In this document: piece by piece, positions 15,607-22,632 of the stretch
Position numbering within the stretch: position 1 is the stretch's first letter
Layout: the number at the start of each line of letters is the position of its first letter
Assembly (NCBI GenBank): GCA_964021645.1
Contig: CAXIAD010000046.1
Location: 1 to 22,656, forward strand
Length of the DNA: 22,656 nt
Direction: 5' to 3'
Source of the DNA: CANLDA01 sp964021645
GTDB lineage: Bacteria > Pseudomonadota > Alphaproteobacteria > Rhodobacterales > Rhodobacteraceae
Made by a program: the position numbers and the translations under genes
The notes under the pieces: model-generated
What the model was told of the DNA's origin: nothing
The model's input: the letters and a program-made list of their open reading frames with translations, nothing else
Database searches by the model: none

Positions 15607-15911
15607 GGCGTGCTCCTATTGTAATTAGGCGACCACGGCGCAGGTCAGAGACCCAGACTGTGGAGGTGTATTCAGAGTTGTGGGCAGGCCTCGAGTCGAA
15701 GGTTGGCAACATCTGCACACGTCGTATTTCTTGGCGCAGCGATTAACTGGGTTCGCCGTCCAAAACAACTTATTTTTGAGAAAGGAAAGCGTTTCTACCT
15801 AAACCCGTGACAGGTTTATGCGGAAGCGTTGCACAAGGGCTTGATGTCGTGGGGGTTTCGCGAAAAAGCGGGGGATTCAAGTATTTGTCGAAACGTATAG
15901 CAAAGAATCGA
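15607..15911. other. Intergenic region upstream of pit and downstream of the NUDIX gene
   Basis: No convincing gene is seen in these 305 bases. It holds the pit ribosome site (AGGAG on the minus strand), a partial Pho box at 15807-15824, and two GANTC sites (15872-15876 and 15906-15910). The strand is mostly ordinary in composition, with an A-rich patch near 15767-15790. Confidence 0.6.
15807..15824 (-). promoter_or_regulatory. Candidate PhoB box upstream of pit
   Basis: Read on the minus strand it matches the classical 18-base Pho box at 13 positions: the second half-site CTGTCAC and the ATAAA spacer are intact, while the first half-site is poor (only its last bases CAT fit). It points toward the phosphate transporter, which gives it meaning, but the leader would be long at about 190 bases. 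Confidence 0.35.
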
Positions 15912-16379
15912 TTACAAACGCCGCAGGATGGATTTCAACCCGGGTTCTTGCACCATTGAGGCCGCCTCATGGGGGGTGACCCATGTGCGTTCGCGTTCGT
16001 GTGCTTCTGGAAAGATATCCACGAGGTTTTCGACTTTGACACGGTAAACCTGCGCCTCGATCGGGACGGGTAGGCCGGTGTTTAGGGTTTTATCATAGCC
16101 AAAACTGCCAACGGGTTTTGCATCAATCGTTCCCGTTTCAACGCCCGCTTCTTCCCATGCTTCTTGCATGGCGGCACCTGGATCATCTTTGCCCTTTATC
16201 GGCCACCCTTTGGGGAGAATCCAGCGTTTGGTGCCGCGACTGGTGACCAGCAACACCTTGGTTTCGGTGTCGTTTATGCCCTCATTGCGATAGCACAGTG
16301 CTGCCACTTGCTGACGTCGGGGACGCCGCAGCATTGGGCCGACAATAGATGTCAGCGCTTGTGTAAACGCAAAGGTCAT
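15912..16379 (-). CDS. NUDIX hydrolase
   Basis: NUDIX enzymes split nucleoside diphosphates linked to another moiety. The protein (155 residues) has the motif region LPKGWPIKGKDDPGAAMQEAWEEAGVE at about residues 55-80. The essential EExG core is intact, whereas the usual first Glu is Lys and the Arg of REUxEE is Gln. This variant is common in alphaproteobacterial proteins related to diphosphoinositol-polyphosphate hydrolases. The N-terminus carries a basic stretch (LRRPRRQQVAALCYR). The C-terminal part ERERTWVTPHEAASMV is family-like. The substrate cannot be told from sequence. The gene follows hrpB on the same strand after 117 A/T-rich bases; its ATG has no clear Shine-Dalgarno, so the start is moderately certain. 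Confidence 0.9.
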   Translation of the reverse strand: MTFAFTQALTSIVGPMLRRPRRQQVAALCYRNEGINDTETKVLLVTSRGTKRWILPKGWPIKGKDDPGAAMQEAWEEAGVETGTIDAKPVGSFGYDKTLNTGLPVPIEAQVYRVKVENLVDIFPEAHERERTWVTPHEAASMVQEPGLKSILRRL

Positions 16380-16496
16380 AAGGTGTTTTCTGCTGCTCGC
16401 TAAATCGGATTATTATTTTGATTATGTAACAATAATAACCACTCAACGCAGAAATTGCAACCGCACGGCAAATAAGGTCTTTAAAAACAAGGGTTT

Positions 16497-18932
16497 TCAT
16501 TTGCGACGTTGAACGCGCAGGGTGGGATCTGCTTGGGTCGGATCCTCGGGCCAAGGGTGTCTTGGGTAGCGTCCGCGCATGTCTTTGCGCACATCTGCAT
16601 AGGAATTCGCCCAAAATCCGGGGATATCCATTGTGGTTTGCACAGGACGTTGCGCCGGTGACAGTAGTGTGACCCGCAGGGGAGTGTTGCCAATCAAGGG
16701 GTGGGTTTTCTGGCCGAACATCTCTTGGAGACGCAGGGCGATTTCGGGATGTTCCCCCGCGTAATCAATCGGGATTTTGCGATCCAGCGGGGTGGTGAAA
16801 TGGGCGGGGGCCTGTTGATCCAATATTTGCATTTGTGACCAATCTAGGCGGGCGCGCAGAGGCTCTAGTAGGTTGAATTTCTTCCAATGGTCTGCGGTTT
16901 TTACGCCTGTCAAATGCGGTAGCAACCAATCGTCGATGGTGTCCAGTAGGGCCGCGTCCGACATATCCGGCAGATCGTGACCTGCGGCGCGCAGTAACGC
17001 AACACGCGCAACAAAGCGGTGTCCGGCTGCATCCAATGTGATGCCCAGATCACGCACGCCGTCCAGCATGGCATGGGCGACGGCATCGGCGGGTGCGTCT
17101 TTCCACATTCGGTCATCTAGTGCGATGGCCCCAAAGCATTCTTGTTGGCGTGCGACAACGCGACGCTCTCGTTTGGACCATGTGCAGGTGTTTTGCCATG
17201 CGATTTGGTCGGCAAAGAGGCTGCGCACTTCGACATTGGTTATCGGGAGGGCCATGCGAATGCGGGCCTCGCGCGGGTTACCATCTAGATCGGTTGCCAC
17301 GATGAGGCGGCTCGCGGCAATCGGGTCTTCGGCGTCGATCACCGCGCCTTTGCCACCTGAGAGGATAAAGCGGGGCATGTCCCCTTTGCGGCGCAAACCG
17401 ATGCGATCCGGGTAGGCGAGGGCGGCCATTTCAGCCAAGGAGCGGTGGGGTTTATCCGTGACTGTGCGCGATAGGCGGCGTGCCTCGTCGCGTAGGCTGT
17501 GCAGCGCGCCTTGGTTGATGTTCCATGGGCGTTGGCTGGCGAATTTTTTGGGGTCGGCCAGCGCCTGAACCCTAAGCGATAAATCAATCGGGGCCGCACG
17601 CGGCAGGGGATCACGGCCCGCCATAAGGGCCGCTAGCGGGGCCGCTGATTTACCTGCAAGCGCGAGCATATGCGCCAAACGGGGATGCAGGGGCAGAGCA
17701 GCGATGGCGCGACCGTGGGGCGTAATGCGGTTTTGCAGATCCAAAGCGCCCAAGCTGCGCAACAGATCTAAGGCCTCGGCATAGGTGCCCGGGTTGGGCG
17801 GGCTGAGAAAGGCAAGCTCCTGCGGCTGTGCGCCCCAGAGCGCGAGCTCAAGCGCGAGGCCCGTCAGGTCGGCGACCTCGATCTCTGCGGGGGGGAATTG
17901 TTGCAACCCGCCTTCCTCGCCTTTGGTCCAAAGACGATAACAGGTGCCCTCGGCGACACGGCCAGCGCGGCCTTGTCGTTGGGTGGCCTCGGCGCGGGTG
18001 ACACGTTCGGTAATCAGGCGCGACATGCCGGAGCCGGGATCAAAGCGCGCGCGGCGTGCCCGTCCGGCATCCACAACCACGCGCACATCCTGAATAGTAA
18101 GCGAGGTTTCGGCGATGGATGTGGCAAGCACCACTTTGCGTCCCGTCGTCGCGGGTTGGATCGCCTGACGTTGTGCCGCAAAATCCATCGCCCCAAACAG
18201 GGTGTGGATGTGACAATCGGGGGGGAGATTTAGCAGCGAGGCTGTGCGTCGTATTTCGCCCTCCCCCGGTAGAAATACGAGAATGCCGCCTGTGGTTTCG
18301 CGGGCTGCCTGTTCAATCAGACGGGCGGTGGATGCCTCTAGCCGGTCTGTTTTAGTGAGAGGTCTGTCCAGCCAACGGGTTTCGACATCAAAACTGCGTC
18401 CTTGCGAGGTGATCACCGGGGCATCATTCATCAATCGCGCCACCGGTTCTGCATCTAATGTGGCGGACATGGCCAGCAGAATCAGATCTTCGCGCAGGGC
18501 ACCGCCAAGTTCGAGACAAAGCGCGAGGCCGAGGTCAGCATTAAGGCTGCGTTCGTGGAATTCGTCAAAAATAACGGCACCGATGCCTGTCAGCTCTGGA
18601 TCGGATTGGATCATGCGGGTCAAAATGCCCTCGGTCACGACCTCAATTCGGGTGGATTTCGTGGTTTTGGAGTCGCCCCTAACACGGTAGCCAACAGTTT
18701 GCCCGACAGGCTCCTCCAATGTCTGGGCCATGCGTTCTGCGGCGGCGCGCGCAGCTAGGCGGCGCGGCTCTAGCATGATGATTTTGCCAGTTGTTAGCCC
18801 GGCCTTTAGCATTGCAAGTGGTACAACTGTGGTTTTACCCGCCCCCGGCGGAGCCTGTAGCACAGCGCGGCCTTTGGCCTTTAGGGCGTCGATGACCTGA
18901 TCAAGAACATCATGGATGGGAAGCGTCGTCAT
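16497..18932 (-). CDS. hrpB: ATP-dependent helicase HrpB
   Basis: HrpB is a DEAH-family RNA-helicase-like protein whose physiological role is poorly defined in most bacteria. Helicase motifs in order from the chosen start: Walker A at residues 28-35 (PPGAGKTT), LEPRRLAAR (motif Ia), DEFH at 123-126 (motif II), SATLDAE (motif III), TSIAETSLTI (motif V) and QRQGRAGR (motif VI). The helicase-associated HA2 region and the HrpB-specific C-terminus (RYPRHPWPEDP) follow. The length of 811 residues is normal. I prefer the ATG giving MTTLPIHDV over a GTG nine codons upstream, because the family N-terminus starts there, though neither has a strong ribosome site. The stop overlaps an ATG as ATGA, which opens a small doubtful frame described separately. 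It is divergent from meaB. Confidence 0.95.
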   Translation of the reverse strand: MTTLPIHDVLDQVIDALKAKGRAVLQAPPGAGKTTVVPLAMLKAGLTTGKIIMLEPRRLAARAAAERMAQTLEEPVGQTVGYRVRGDSKTTKSTRIEVVTEGILTRMIQSDPELTGIGAVIFDEFHERSLNADLGLALCLELGGALREDLILLAMSATLDAEPVARLMNDAPVITSQGRSFDVETRWLDRPLTKTDRLEASTARLIEQAARETTGGILVFLPGEGEIRRTASLLNLPPDCHIHTLFGAMDFAAQRQAIQPATTGRKVVLATSIAETSLTIQDVRVVVDAGRARRARFDPGSGMSRLITERVTRAEATQRQGRAGRVAEGTCYRLWTKGEEGGLQQFPPAEIEVADLTGLALELALWGAQPQELAFLSPPNPGTYAEALDLLRSLGALDLQNRITPHGRAIAALPLHPRLAHMLALAGKSAAPLAALMAGRDPLPRAAPIDLSLRVQALADPKKFASQRPWNINQGALHSLRDEARRLSRTVTDKPHRSLAEMAALAYPDRIGLRRKGDMPRFILSGGKGAVIDAEDPIAASRLIVATDLDGNPREARIRMALPITNVEVRSLFADQIAWQNTCTWSKRERRVVARQQECFGAIALDDRMWKDAPADAVAHAMLDGVRDLGITLDAAGHRFVARVALLRAAGHDLPDMSDAALLDTIDDWLLPHLTGVKTADHWKKFNLLEPLRARLDWSQMQILDQQAPAHFTTPLDRKIPIDYAGEHPEIALRLQEMFGQKTHPLIGNTPLRVTLLSPAQRPVQTTMDIPGFWANSYADVRKDMRGRYPRHPWPEDPTQADPTLRVQRRK

Positions 18933-18984
18933 GAGCTGTTTATCAGCGATGGGTATCACCGCGTAAAGAGGCGTATGAGGTGGG

Positions 18985-19005
18985 ATGCGTCAAATCGCGA
19001 CGCAT
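18985..19005. repeat. 7-7-7 dyad between hrpB and meaB
   Basis: ATGCGTC and GACGCAT are perfect inverted copies separated by seven bases. The 21-base symmetric layout, 53 bases upstream of hrpB and 139 upstream of meaB, suits a dimeric repressor site, but the regulator is unknown. Confidence 0.5.
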
Positions 19006-19023
19006 ACGGGCTGGACAGCGGGT

Positions 19024-19062
19024 ATAGGGGCGGGGCATTTATTGCCCACGACAATCCCCTAT
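19024..19062. repeat. Nested inverted repeats in the meaB leader
   Basis: An outer 7-bp pair (ATAGGGG 19024-19030, CCCCTAT 19056-19062) encloses an inner hairpin (GGGCA-TTTAT-TGCCC, 19033-19047). Together they could fold into one imperfect stem in RNA or mark protein-binding DNA. It lies about 80 bases before the meaB start. Confidence 0.5.
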
Positions 19063-19083
19063 GACCGGGCCCCCATGACCGGG
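19061..19083. repeat. Tandem direct repeat before meaB
   Basis: ATGACCGGG occurs at 19061-19069 and again at 19075-19083, with CCCCC between. The 14-base period places the copies away from one helical turn. The first copy overlaps the outer arm of the nested inverted repeat. Confidence 0.6.
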
Positions 19084-19143
19084 ATGCACGTGAGCTAAAC
19101 CGGGGCGAAAGACGAAACCCGAAGGCTGGAAAGAGATGTGCCG

Positions 19144-20127
19144 ATGAATATTGCCGAGTTGCGCGACAAAATATTGAATCAAGACAGGCGTGCATTGGCG
19201 CGGGCTATTACATTGGTTGAAAGCAGGCGCGCAGATCACCGTGCGTTGGCGAGTGAATTGTTAGAATCACTTCGCGGTGCCGGTCGTGAGGCGCTGCGGA
19301 TTGGCCTGTCTGGTACGCCGGGCGTTGGCAAGTCGACCTTTATCGAAAGTTTTGGCACATTTTTGACGGCGCAAGGCAAACGGGTTGCCGTTTTGGCGGT
19401 TGATCCATCGTCAGCGCGTTCCGGGGGATCAATTCTGGGGGATAAAACCCGGATGGATCGGCTGGCGCGCGACGCCAATGCCTTTATCCGGCCATCGCCG
19501 AGTCAGACCCACCTAGGGGGCGTTGCGCGCCGCACGCGCGAAGCAGTTGCGCTGTGCGAGGCTGCCGGATACGACGTCGTGCTGATCGAAACGGTCGGCG
19601 TGGGGCAGTCGGAAACCGTGGTTGCCGAAATGTCTGATTTGTTTTTGCTGTTGCTTGCGCCTGCAGGGGGCGATGAATTGCAGGGTGTCAAACGGGGCAT
19701 CATGGAAATGGCGGATCTGATCCTTGTAAATAAGGCGGATGGCGATTTGAAATTCCCAGCCATGCGGACATGTGCGGATTATTCCGGGGCGTTGCGCCTC
19801 TTGCGTAGGCGACCACAAGACCCAGAAGATTTCCCTAAAGCGATGACCGTCTCAGCACTTCAGGAACAGGGGCTGGCTGTTGCGTGGGATGAAATGAGCA
19901 CGCTAATCGGGTGGCGGCGCGAAAACGGCCACTGGGCCGGGCGTCGTGCGGAACAGGCAAAGTTCTGGTTTCAAGAAGAAGTGCGACAGGGGGTTTTGGC
20001 GCAGTTGCAGGCGGGCGATGTGCGTGACGAAATTGACCGATTGGGTGCCTTGGTCGTCGATGGGCAGATCACCCCGGCTGCGGCGGCTGATCAGGTGTTG
20101 GCGCGGCTGGATATCCGGGCAGGATAG
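19144..20127 (+). CDS. meaB: MeaB/ArgK-type G3E GTPase
   Basis: This GTPase family chaperones methylmalonyl-CoA mutase or related B12-dependent mutases, gating cofactor loading and protecting the enzyme. The P-loop GTPGVGKST is at residues 57-65. VDPSSARSGGSILGDKTRM follows, with VDPSS at 86-90. ETVGVGQSE (149-157) is the switch II region, and the guanine-specificity motif NKAD is at 196-199. The N-terminal helical arm and the C-terminal dimerisation helices (ADQVLARLDIRAG) are present. The length of 327 residues is normal. I chose the ATG because GGAAAGAG is well spaced before it; a GTG two codons earlier is possible. No mutase gene is in the window, so the client cannot be confirmed by context. 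Structured DNA lies between it and divergent hrpB. Confidence 0.93.
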   Translation: MNIAELRDKILNQDRRALARAITLVESRRADHRALASELLESLRGAGREALRIGLSGTPGVGKSTFIESFGTFLTAQGKRVAVLAVDPSSARSGGSILGDKTRMDRLARDANAFIRPSPSQTHLGGVARRTREAVALCEAAGYDVVLIETVGVGQSETVVAEMSDLFLLLLAPAGGDELQGVKRGIMEMADLILVNKADGDLKFPAMRTCADYSGALRLLRRRPQDPEDFPKAMTVSALQEQGLAVAWDEMSTLIGWRRENGHWAGRRAEQAKFWFQEEVRQGVLAQLQAGDVRDEIDRLGALVVDGQITPAAAADQVLARLDIRAG

Positions 20128-20209
20128 GGCAGGGGTGTGTTGTCTGCGTTAAATCGGGGGTATCAATGCATGTATCCTGATGTGTCGCGGATTTCATTGG
20201 GTGAATCAC

Positions 20210-20236
20210 TTGACGCCTGCGTGAATTGGGCATAGT
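20210..20236 (+). promoter_or_regulatory. Candidate promoter of rpmB
   Basis: TTGACG (20210-20215) is a good -35 preceded by C as in many strong alphaproteobacterial promoters. CATAGT (15-base spacer) or TAGTGA (17-base spacer) may be the -10; neither is ideal. A GANTC site (20203-20207) lies just upstream. The leader to the rpmB ATG would be about 85 bases. Confidence 0.4.
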
Positions 20237-20328
20237 GACCCCCCAACGAATTTGGGTGCTGCGCGTGGCAGTACCTGTTTGCTTTGACGGGGCACCATCC
20301 CCGTGGACCGAAAAACGAGGATGAACCC

Positions 20329-20619
20329 ATGGCGCGCCGCTGCGAACTGACCGGAAAAGGCCCTATGTCTGGCAACAATGTCAGCCATGCTAAGAACAGA
20401 ACCAAGCGGCGTTTTCTGCCGAACCTGAACGACGTTACGTTGCAGTCTGAAACGCTTGGCCGTTCGGTCAAACTGCGTATTTCTGCCGCTGCGTTGCGCA
20501 CTGTTGATCACCGTGGTGGTCTGGACGCGTTCATGGCAAAAGCAAAAGACACCGAGCTGTCTGACAACGCTTTGAAAATCAAAAAAGAGATCTCAAAAGC
20601 TCAAGCCGTTAGCGCCTGA
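20329..20619 (+). CDS. rpmB: 50S ribosomal protein L28
   Basis: L28 is a small basic protein of the large ribosomal subunit. The N-terminal MARRCELTGKGPMSGNNVSH and the following NRTKRRFLPNLN are diagnostic, and RISAAALRTVDHRGGLDAF is the conserved second half. At 96 residues it is the usual alphaproteobacterial size, longer at the C-terminus than the E. coli form. It has one cysteine (Cys5) and so is not the zinc-ribbon variant. The ATG is eight bases after GAGG; the open frame upstream of it is not part of the protein. It is a single-gene unit with its own promoter and a strong terminator 37 bases after the stop. Confidence 0.98.
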   Translation: MARRCELTGKGPMSGNNVSHAKNRTKRRFLPNLNDVTLQSETLGRSVKLRISAAALRTVDHRGGLDAFMAKAKDTELSDNALKIKKEISKAQAVSA

Positions 20620-20655
20620 ACTATTTGATCTGTTTTAGTCACGGATAGTGATTTT

Positions 20656-20690
20656 GCCCCGTCTGTTTTCAGGCGGGGCTGTTTCATTTT
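20656..20690 (+). terminator. Intrinsic terminator of rpmB
   Basis: GCCCCGTCTG pairs with CAGGCGGGGC across a TTTT loop (10 bp, one T-G wobble), followed by the T-rich run TGTTTCATTTT. It is strong and properly placed after rpmB. Confidence 0.92.
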
Positions 20691-20731
20691 GTCGCTTCCC
20701 ATTCTGGTCAGGAACACCCTATATCAGGGGT

Positions 20732-21079
20732 ATGAAGCGGTTTCGTAGATATCTTTCTGTACTGTTGATTCTGGTACTGACCTTGACGGGTCATTCCATG
20801 GCGATTGCGCGTGGGATGCCGGCAACGGTCGGGTACATGGAAATCTGTAACGGTGCCGAGATCGTTATGCTGGCGACGGATGCGCAGGGGAACCCCACTG
20901 GGCCCGCGCATATTTGCCCAGAGTTTTCGCTATCATTGTTGGATGCGGTGGCTGTGCCAACCTTGGAGGGGTTCCTGGCCCCCGAGAGCCGCGCAGAAAC
21001 TGTATTACCGCAGCCCGAAACATCGGACATTGAACTGCGTGTTTCAGCGCATGCAAGGGCGCCTCCTGCCGATCTGTAA
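20732..21079 (+). CDS. Small exported DUF2946-like protein, putative copper-related
   Basis: The 115-residue product begins with a basic stretch (MKRFRR) and a hydrophobic core up to about residue 27, so it is either secreted or membrane-anchored. The rest has one MEICNGAEIVMLATDAQG segment followed by GPAHICPEF, with Cys39, His60 and Cys62, and ends HARAPPADL. This order (IC..G, then D..GNP, then H.C, and a final RAPP) resembles DUF2946 proteins, which cluster with copper genes. They normally show a second cysteine after the H.CP motif, where this one has Phe. It lies 46 bases before the PCu(A)C chaperone gene on the same strand. The start is uncertain: AGGGG is only one base before this ATG, an unusually short spacing, but the signal sequence supports it. 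Function unproven. Confidence 0.72.
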   Translation: MKRFRRYLSVLLILVLTLTGHSMAIARGMPATVGYMEICNGAEIVMLATDAQGNPTGPAHICPEFSLSLLDAVAVPTLEGFLAPESRAETVLPQPETSDIELRVSAHARAPPADL

Positions 21080-21105
21080 CCACCTTAATCGTTGAGTTTA
21101 CAGAT
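21072..21105 (+). repeat. Inverted repeat between the DUF2946-like gene and the PCu(A)C gene
   Basis: ATCTGTAA (containing the upstream stop codon) and TTACAGAT form a perfect 8-bp stem with an 18-base loop, ending just before the AGGAG of the next gene. It could be a processing or stability element within the two-gene transcript. Confidence 0.45.
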
Positions 21106-21125
21106 ACATAGACAGGAGAGACGAC

Positions 21126-21611
21126 ATGTCTTTTAAATCCCTTTGTTTGGCTGCGGTTGCAGTCTCCACGTTTGCGATGCCAGCCTTTGCTGAGAGCGTG
21201 ATTACCATCACAGACCCCTATGTGCGCGTTGCGTCGAAAGCCGCGAAGGCGGGGGCTGCGTTCATGATGATTGAAAACACCGGCGATGAGGCTGATCAGC
21301 TGATCGGGGTGCGCTCAACCGTTGCGAAGAAAGTTGAGCTGCACACGCACATCGATATCGGTGATGGTGTCATGCAAATGCGCCATGTTGAGGGGGGCTT
21401 TGCTGTGCCGGCTGAGGGCATGCACATGTTGCAGCGCGGCGGCGACCACGTGATGTTCATGGGTTTGACCACGCGGTTGTCACATGGCGATGTGGTGAAA
21501 ATGACGTTTGTCTTTGAAAACGCAGGGGAAATCAGTGTTGAAGTCCCCGTGGATCTAGAGCGCAAACCAAAACACGGCGGCATGAAGCACGGTATGAAGA
21601 CCGAGGACTGA
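21126..21611 (+). CDS. Periplasmic copper chaperone PCu(A)C
   Basis: PCu(A)C proteins carry Cu(I) in the periplasm to the CuA or CuB centres of cytochrome oxidase, often with a Sco protein. A Sec signal peptide of 22 residues ends in PAFA before ESVITI. The mature protein starts the family beta fold with DPYVRV and the segment GAAFMMIENTG. The copper site follows the H-Xn-M-Xn-H-X-M pattern with His75 (or His73), Met85, His108 and Met110 (LHTHID, VMQM, GDHVM). The C-terminus has an extra His/Met/Lys tail (KHGGMKHGMK) that may add a metal site. Length is 161 residues, normal. AGGAG precedes the ATG well. It sits right behind the DUF2946-like gene, supporting a copper-delivery role; no sco gene is in the window. 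Confidence 0.94.
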   Translation: MSFKSLCLAAVAVSTFAMPAFAESVITITDPYVRVASKAAKAGAAFMMIENTGDEADQLIGVRSTVAKKVELHTHIDIGDGVMQMRHVEGGFAVPAEGMHMLQRGGDHVMFMGLTTRLSHGDVVKMTFVFENAGEISVEVPVDLERKPKHGGMKHGMKTED

Positions 21612-21626
21612 TAGGATTTGAGTGCG

Positions 21627-21646
21627 GGGGCGGGTTCGCTCGCCCC
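21627..21646 (+). terminator. GC-rich hairpin after the PCu(A)C gene
   Basis: GGGGCGGG pairs with CTCGCCCC (one G-T wobble) around a TTCG tetraloop, 16 bases after the stop. The hairpin is very stable but no T run follows, so termination may be partial or it may protect the transcript end. Confidence 0.55.
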
Positions 21647-21702
21647 TAGCATATCCACCTTTGCGGGCCTAATATTGCTGAATATGAGCGAGGAAATTGA
21701 GT

Positions 21703-22398
21703 ATGGCCGATTGGATTGCAACCCTAAAAGGTGACGGTATTTCAAAGGGTTGGCGGCTGCCCGACGGGTTTGTGGCGCAGGCTGAAACCGTTGAGGGGAT
21801 ACGGGACCAATTGGGGCGTGATCTGGCGGTTTTCTCGGTTGGGGGGGCTATGCGGATGGTGCCTTGTGCGGTTGTTGCGCCTGTTGTTGACGGGGAGATT
21901 GCGCCGCTGGGGCAGGCGAACCCGCCAGATGAAACCGGGGAAGCTGTGATTGCGGCGGCGGGTGTTGTCGCGTGTAAACCGGGCTGGGACGGGGTTGTCT
22001 GTGTGACGGGCGCGCGGTCTTGCTGGATGCACCTAAGCGCCGGAGAAGTTGTGAGTTTTCAAAGCTTTGCCTCGGGGCGAATTGCGACTGCGATGGCTGT
22101 GGATGCCGGGCCTGAGGCGCATTTTGACGCTGCTTTGGCTGAGGTTTTGGCGCGGCCAGAAAGGTTGGCGGCGGGGCTGGCGCGGCCTGATTTGGATCAG
22201 GCGCGGATGTGGGGATGCCTTATCGGGGCGGAGATTGCGGCGGCGAAACCCTATTGGTTGGGGCAAGAGGTTGTTGTGGTGGGTGAAATGGCGAAATTAT
22301 ATGCCAAGGCACTGAAAATGCAGGGTGTTTCTGTCGACGTTTTAGATGAACAAAAGATTTATGTTGCTGGGTTCACGGCCATAAAAGATGCGTCCTGA
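21703..22398 (+). CDS. 2-dehydro-3-deoxygalactonokinase-like protein, probably degenerate
   Basis: The C-terminal two thirds align by eye with DgoK, the kinase of 2-keto-3-deoxygalactonate. VTGARSCWMHLSAGEVVSF matches its PGTHxKWV region. WGCLIGAEIAAAKPYW, then VVVVGEMAKLYAKALKMQG, matches its LLIGAE and final helix region. However, the N-terminus (MADWIATLKGDG) lacks the IDWGSTNLRAW phosphate-binding motif of ASKHA kinases, the MRGEETQ segment is not found, and the THxK catalytic region reads ARSCW. At 231 residues it is about 60 shorter than E. coli DgoK. It may be inactive or have another function. AGGAA is well spaced before the ATG. Base use is like its neighbours, so it is not an obvious recent import. 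It is not clustered with sugar genes. Confidence 0.75.
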   Translation: MADWIATLKGDGISKGWRLPDGFVAQAETVEGIRDQLGRDLAVFSVGGAMRMVPCAVVAPVVDGEIAPLGQANPPDETGEAVIAAAGVVACKPGWDGVVCVTGARSCWMHLSAGEVVSFQSFASGRIATAMAVDAGPEAHFDAALAEVLARPERLAAGLARPDLDQARMWGCLIGAEIAAAKPYWLGQEVVVVGEMAKLYAKALKMQGVSVDVLDEQKIYVAGFTAIKDAS

Positions 22399-22406
22399 GA
22401 CAGCGT

Positions 22407-22430
22407 ATTAACGCAGTACGTTGCGTTAAT
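22407..22430. repeat. 9-bp inverted repeat after the DgoK-like gene
   Basis: ATTAACGCA and TGCGTTAAT are exact inverted copies around GTACGT, eight bases after the stop codon. It has no T run, so it may be a weak terminator, or a binding site for a dimeric regulator near the next gene. Confidence 0.5.
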
Positions 22431-22632
22431 GAGGGGAATTGGCCCACCCACCGTCACGTAGAAAATGGATTTTGCGCAACAGGGCCGCACAAGATGTTGG
22501 GGTGTTGCGCCGCGTATGAGGCAAGGTACGCAGAGTTCACGATTGTCGAAAGTGACGAAATGTGAATTTCAGGCTCTGAATTGTACGTTTCGCGGTGGTT
22601 TGGTGGATTGGCTGGTTAATAGGGCAGGGTTT

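Noticed and set aside
20656..20731. Extension of the DUF2946-like frame upstream to 20648
   Set aside because: It would run through the rpmB terminator and destroy the signal-sequence N-terminus.
22407..22430. CtrA binding site suggested by two TTAA elements
   Set aside because: The spacing between the TTAA elements is 14 bases, not the seven of the CtrA consensus.
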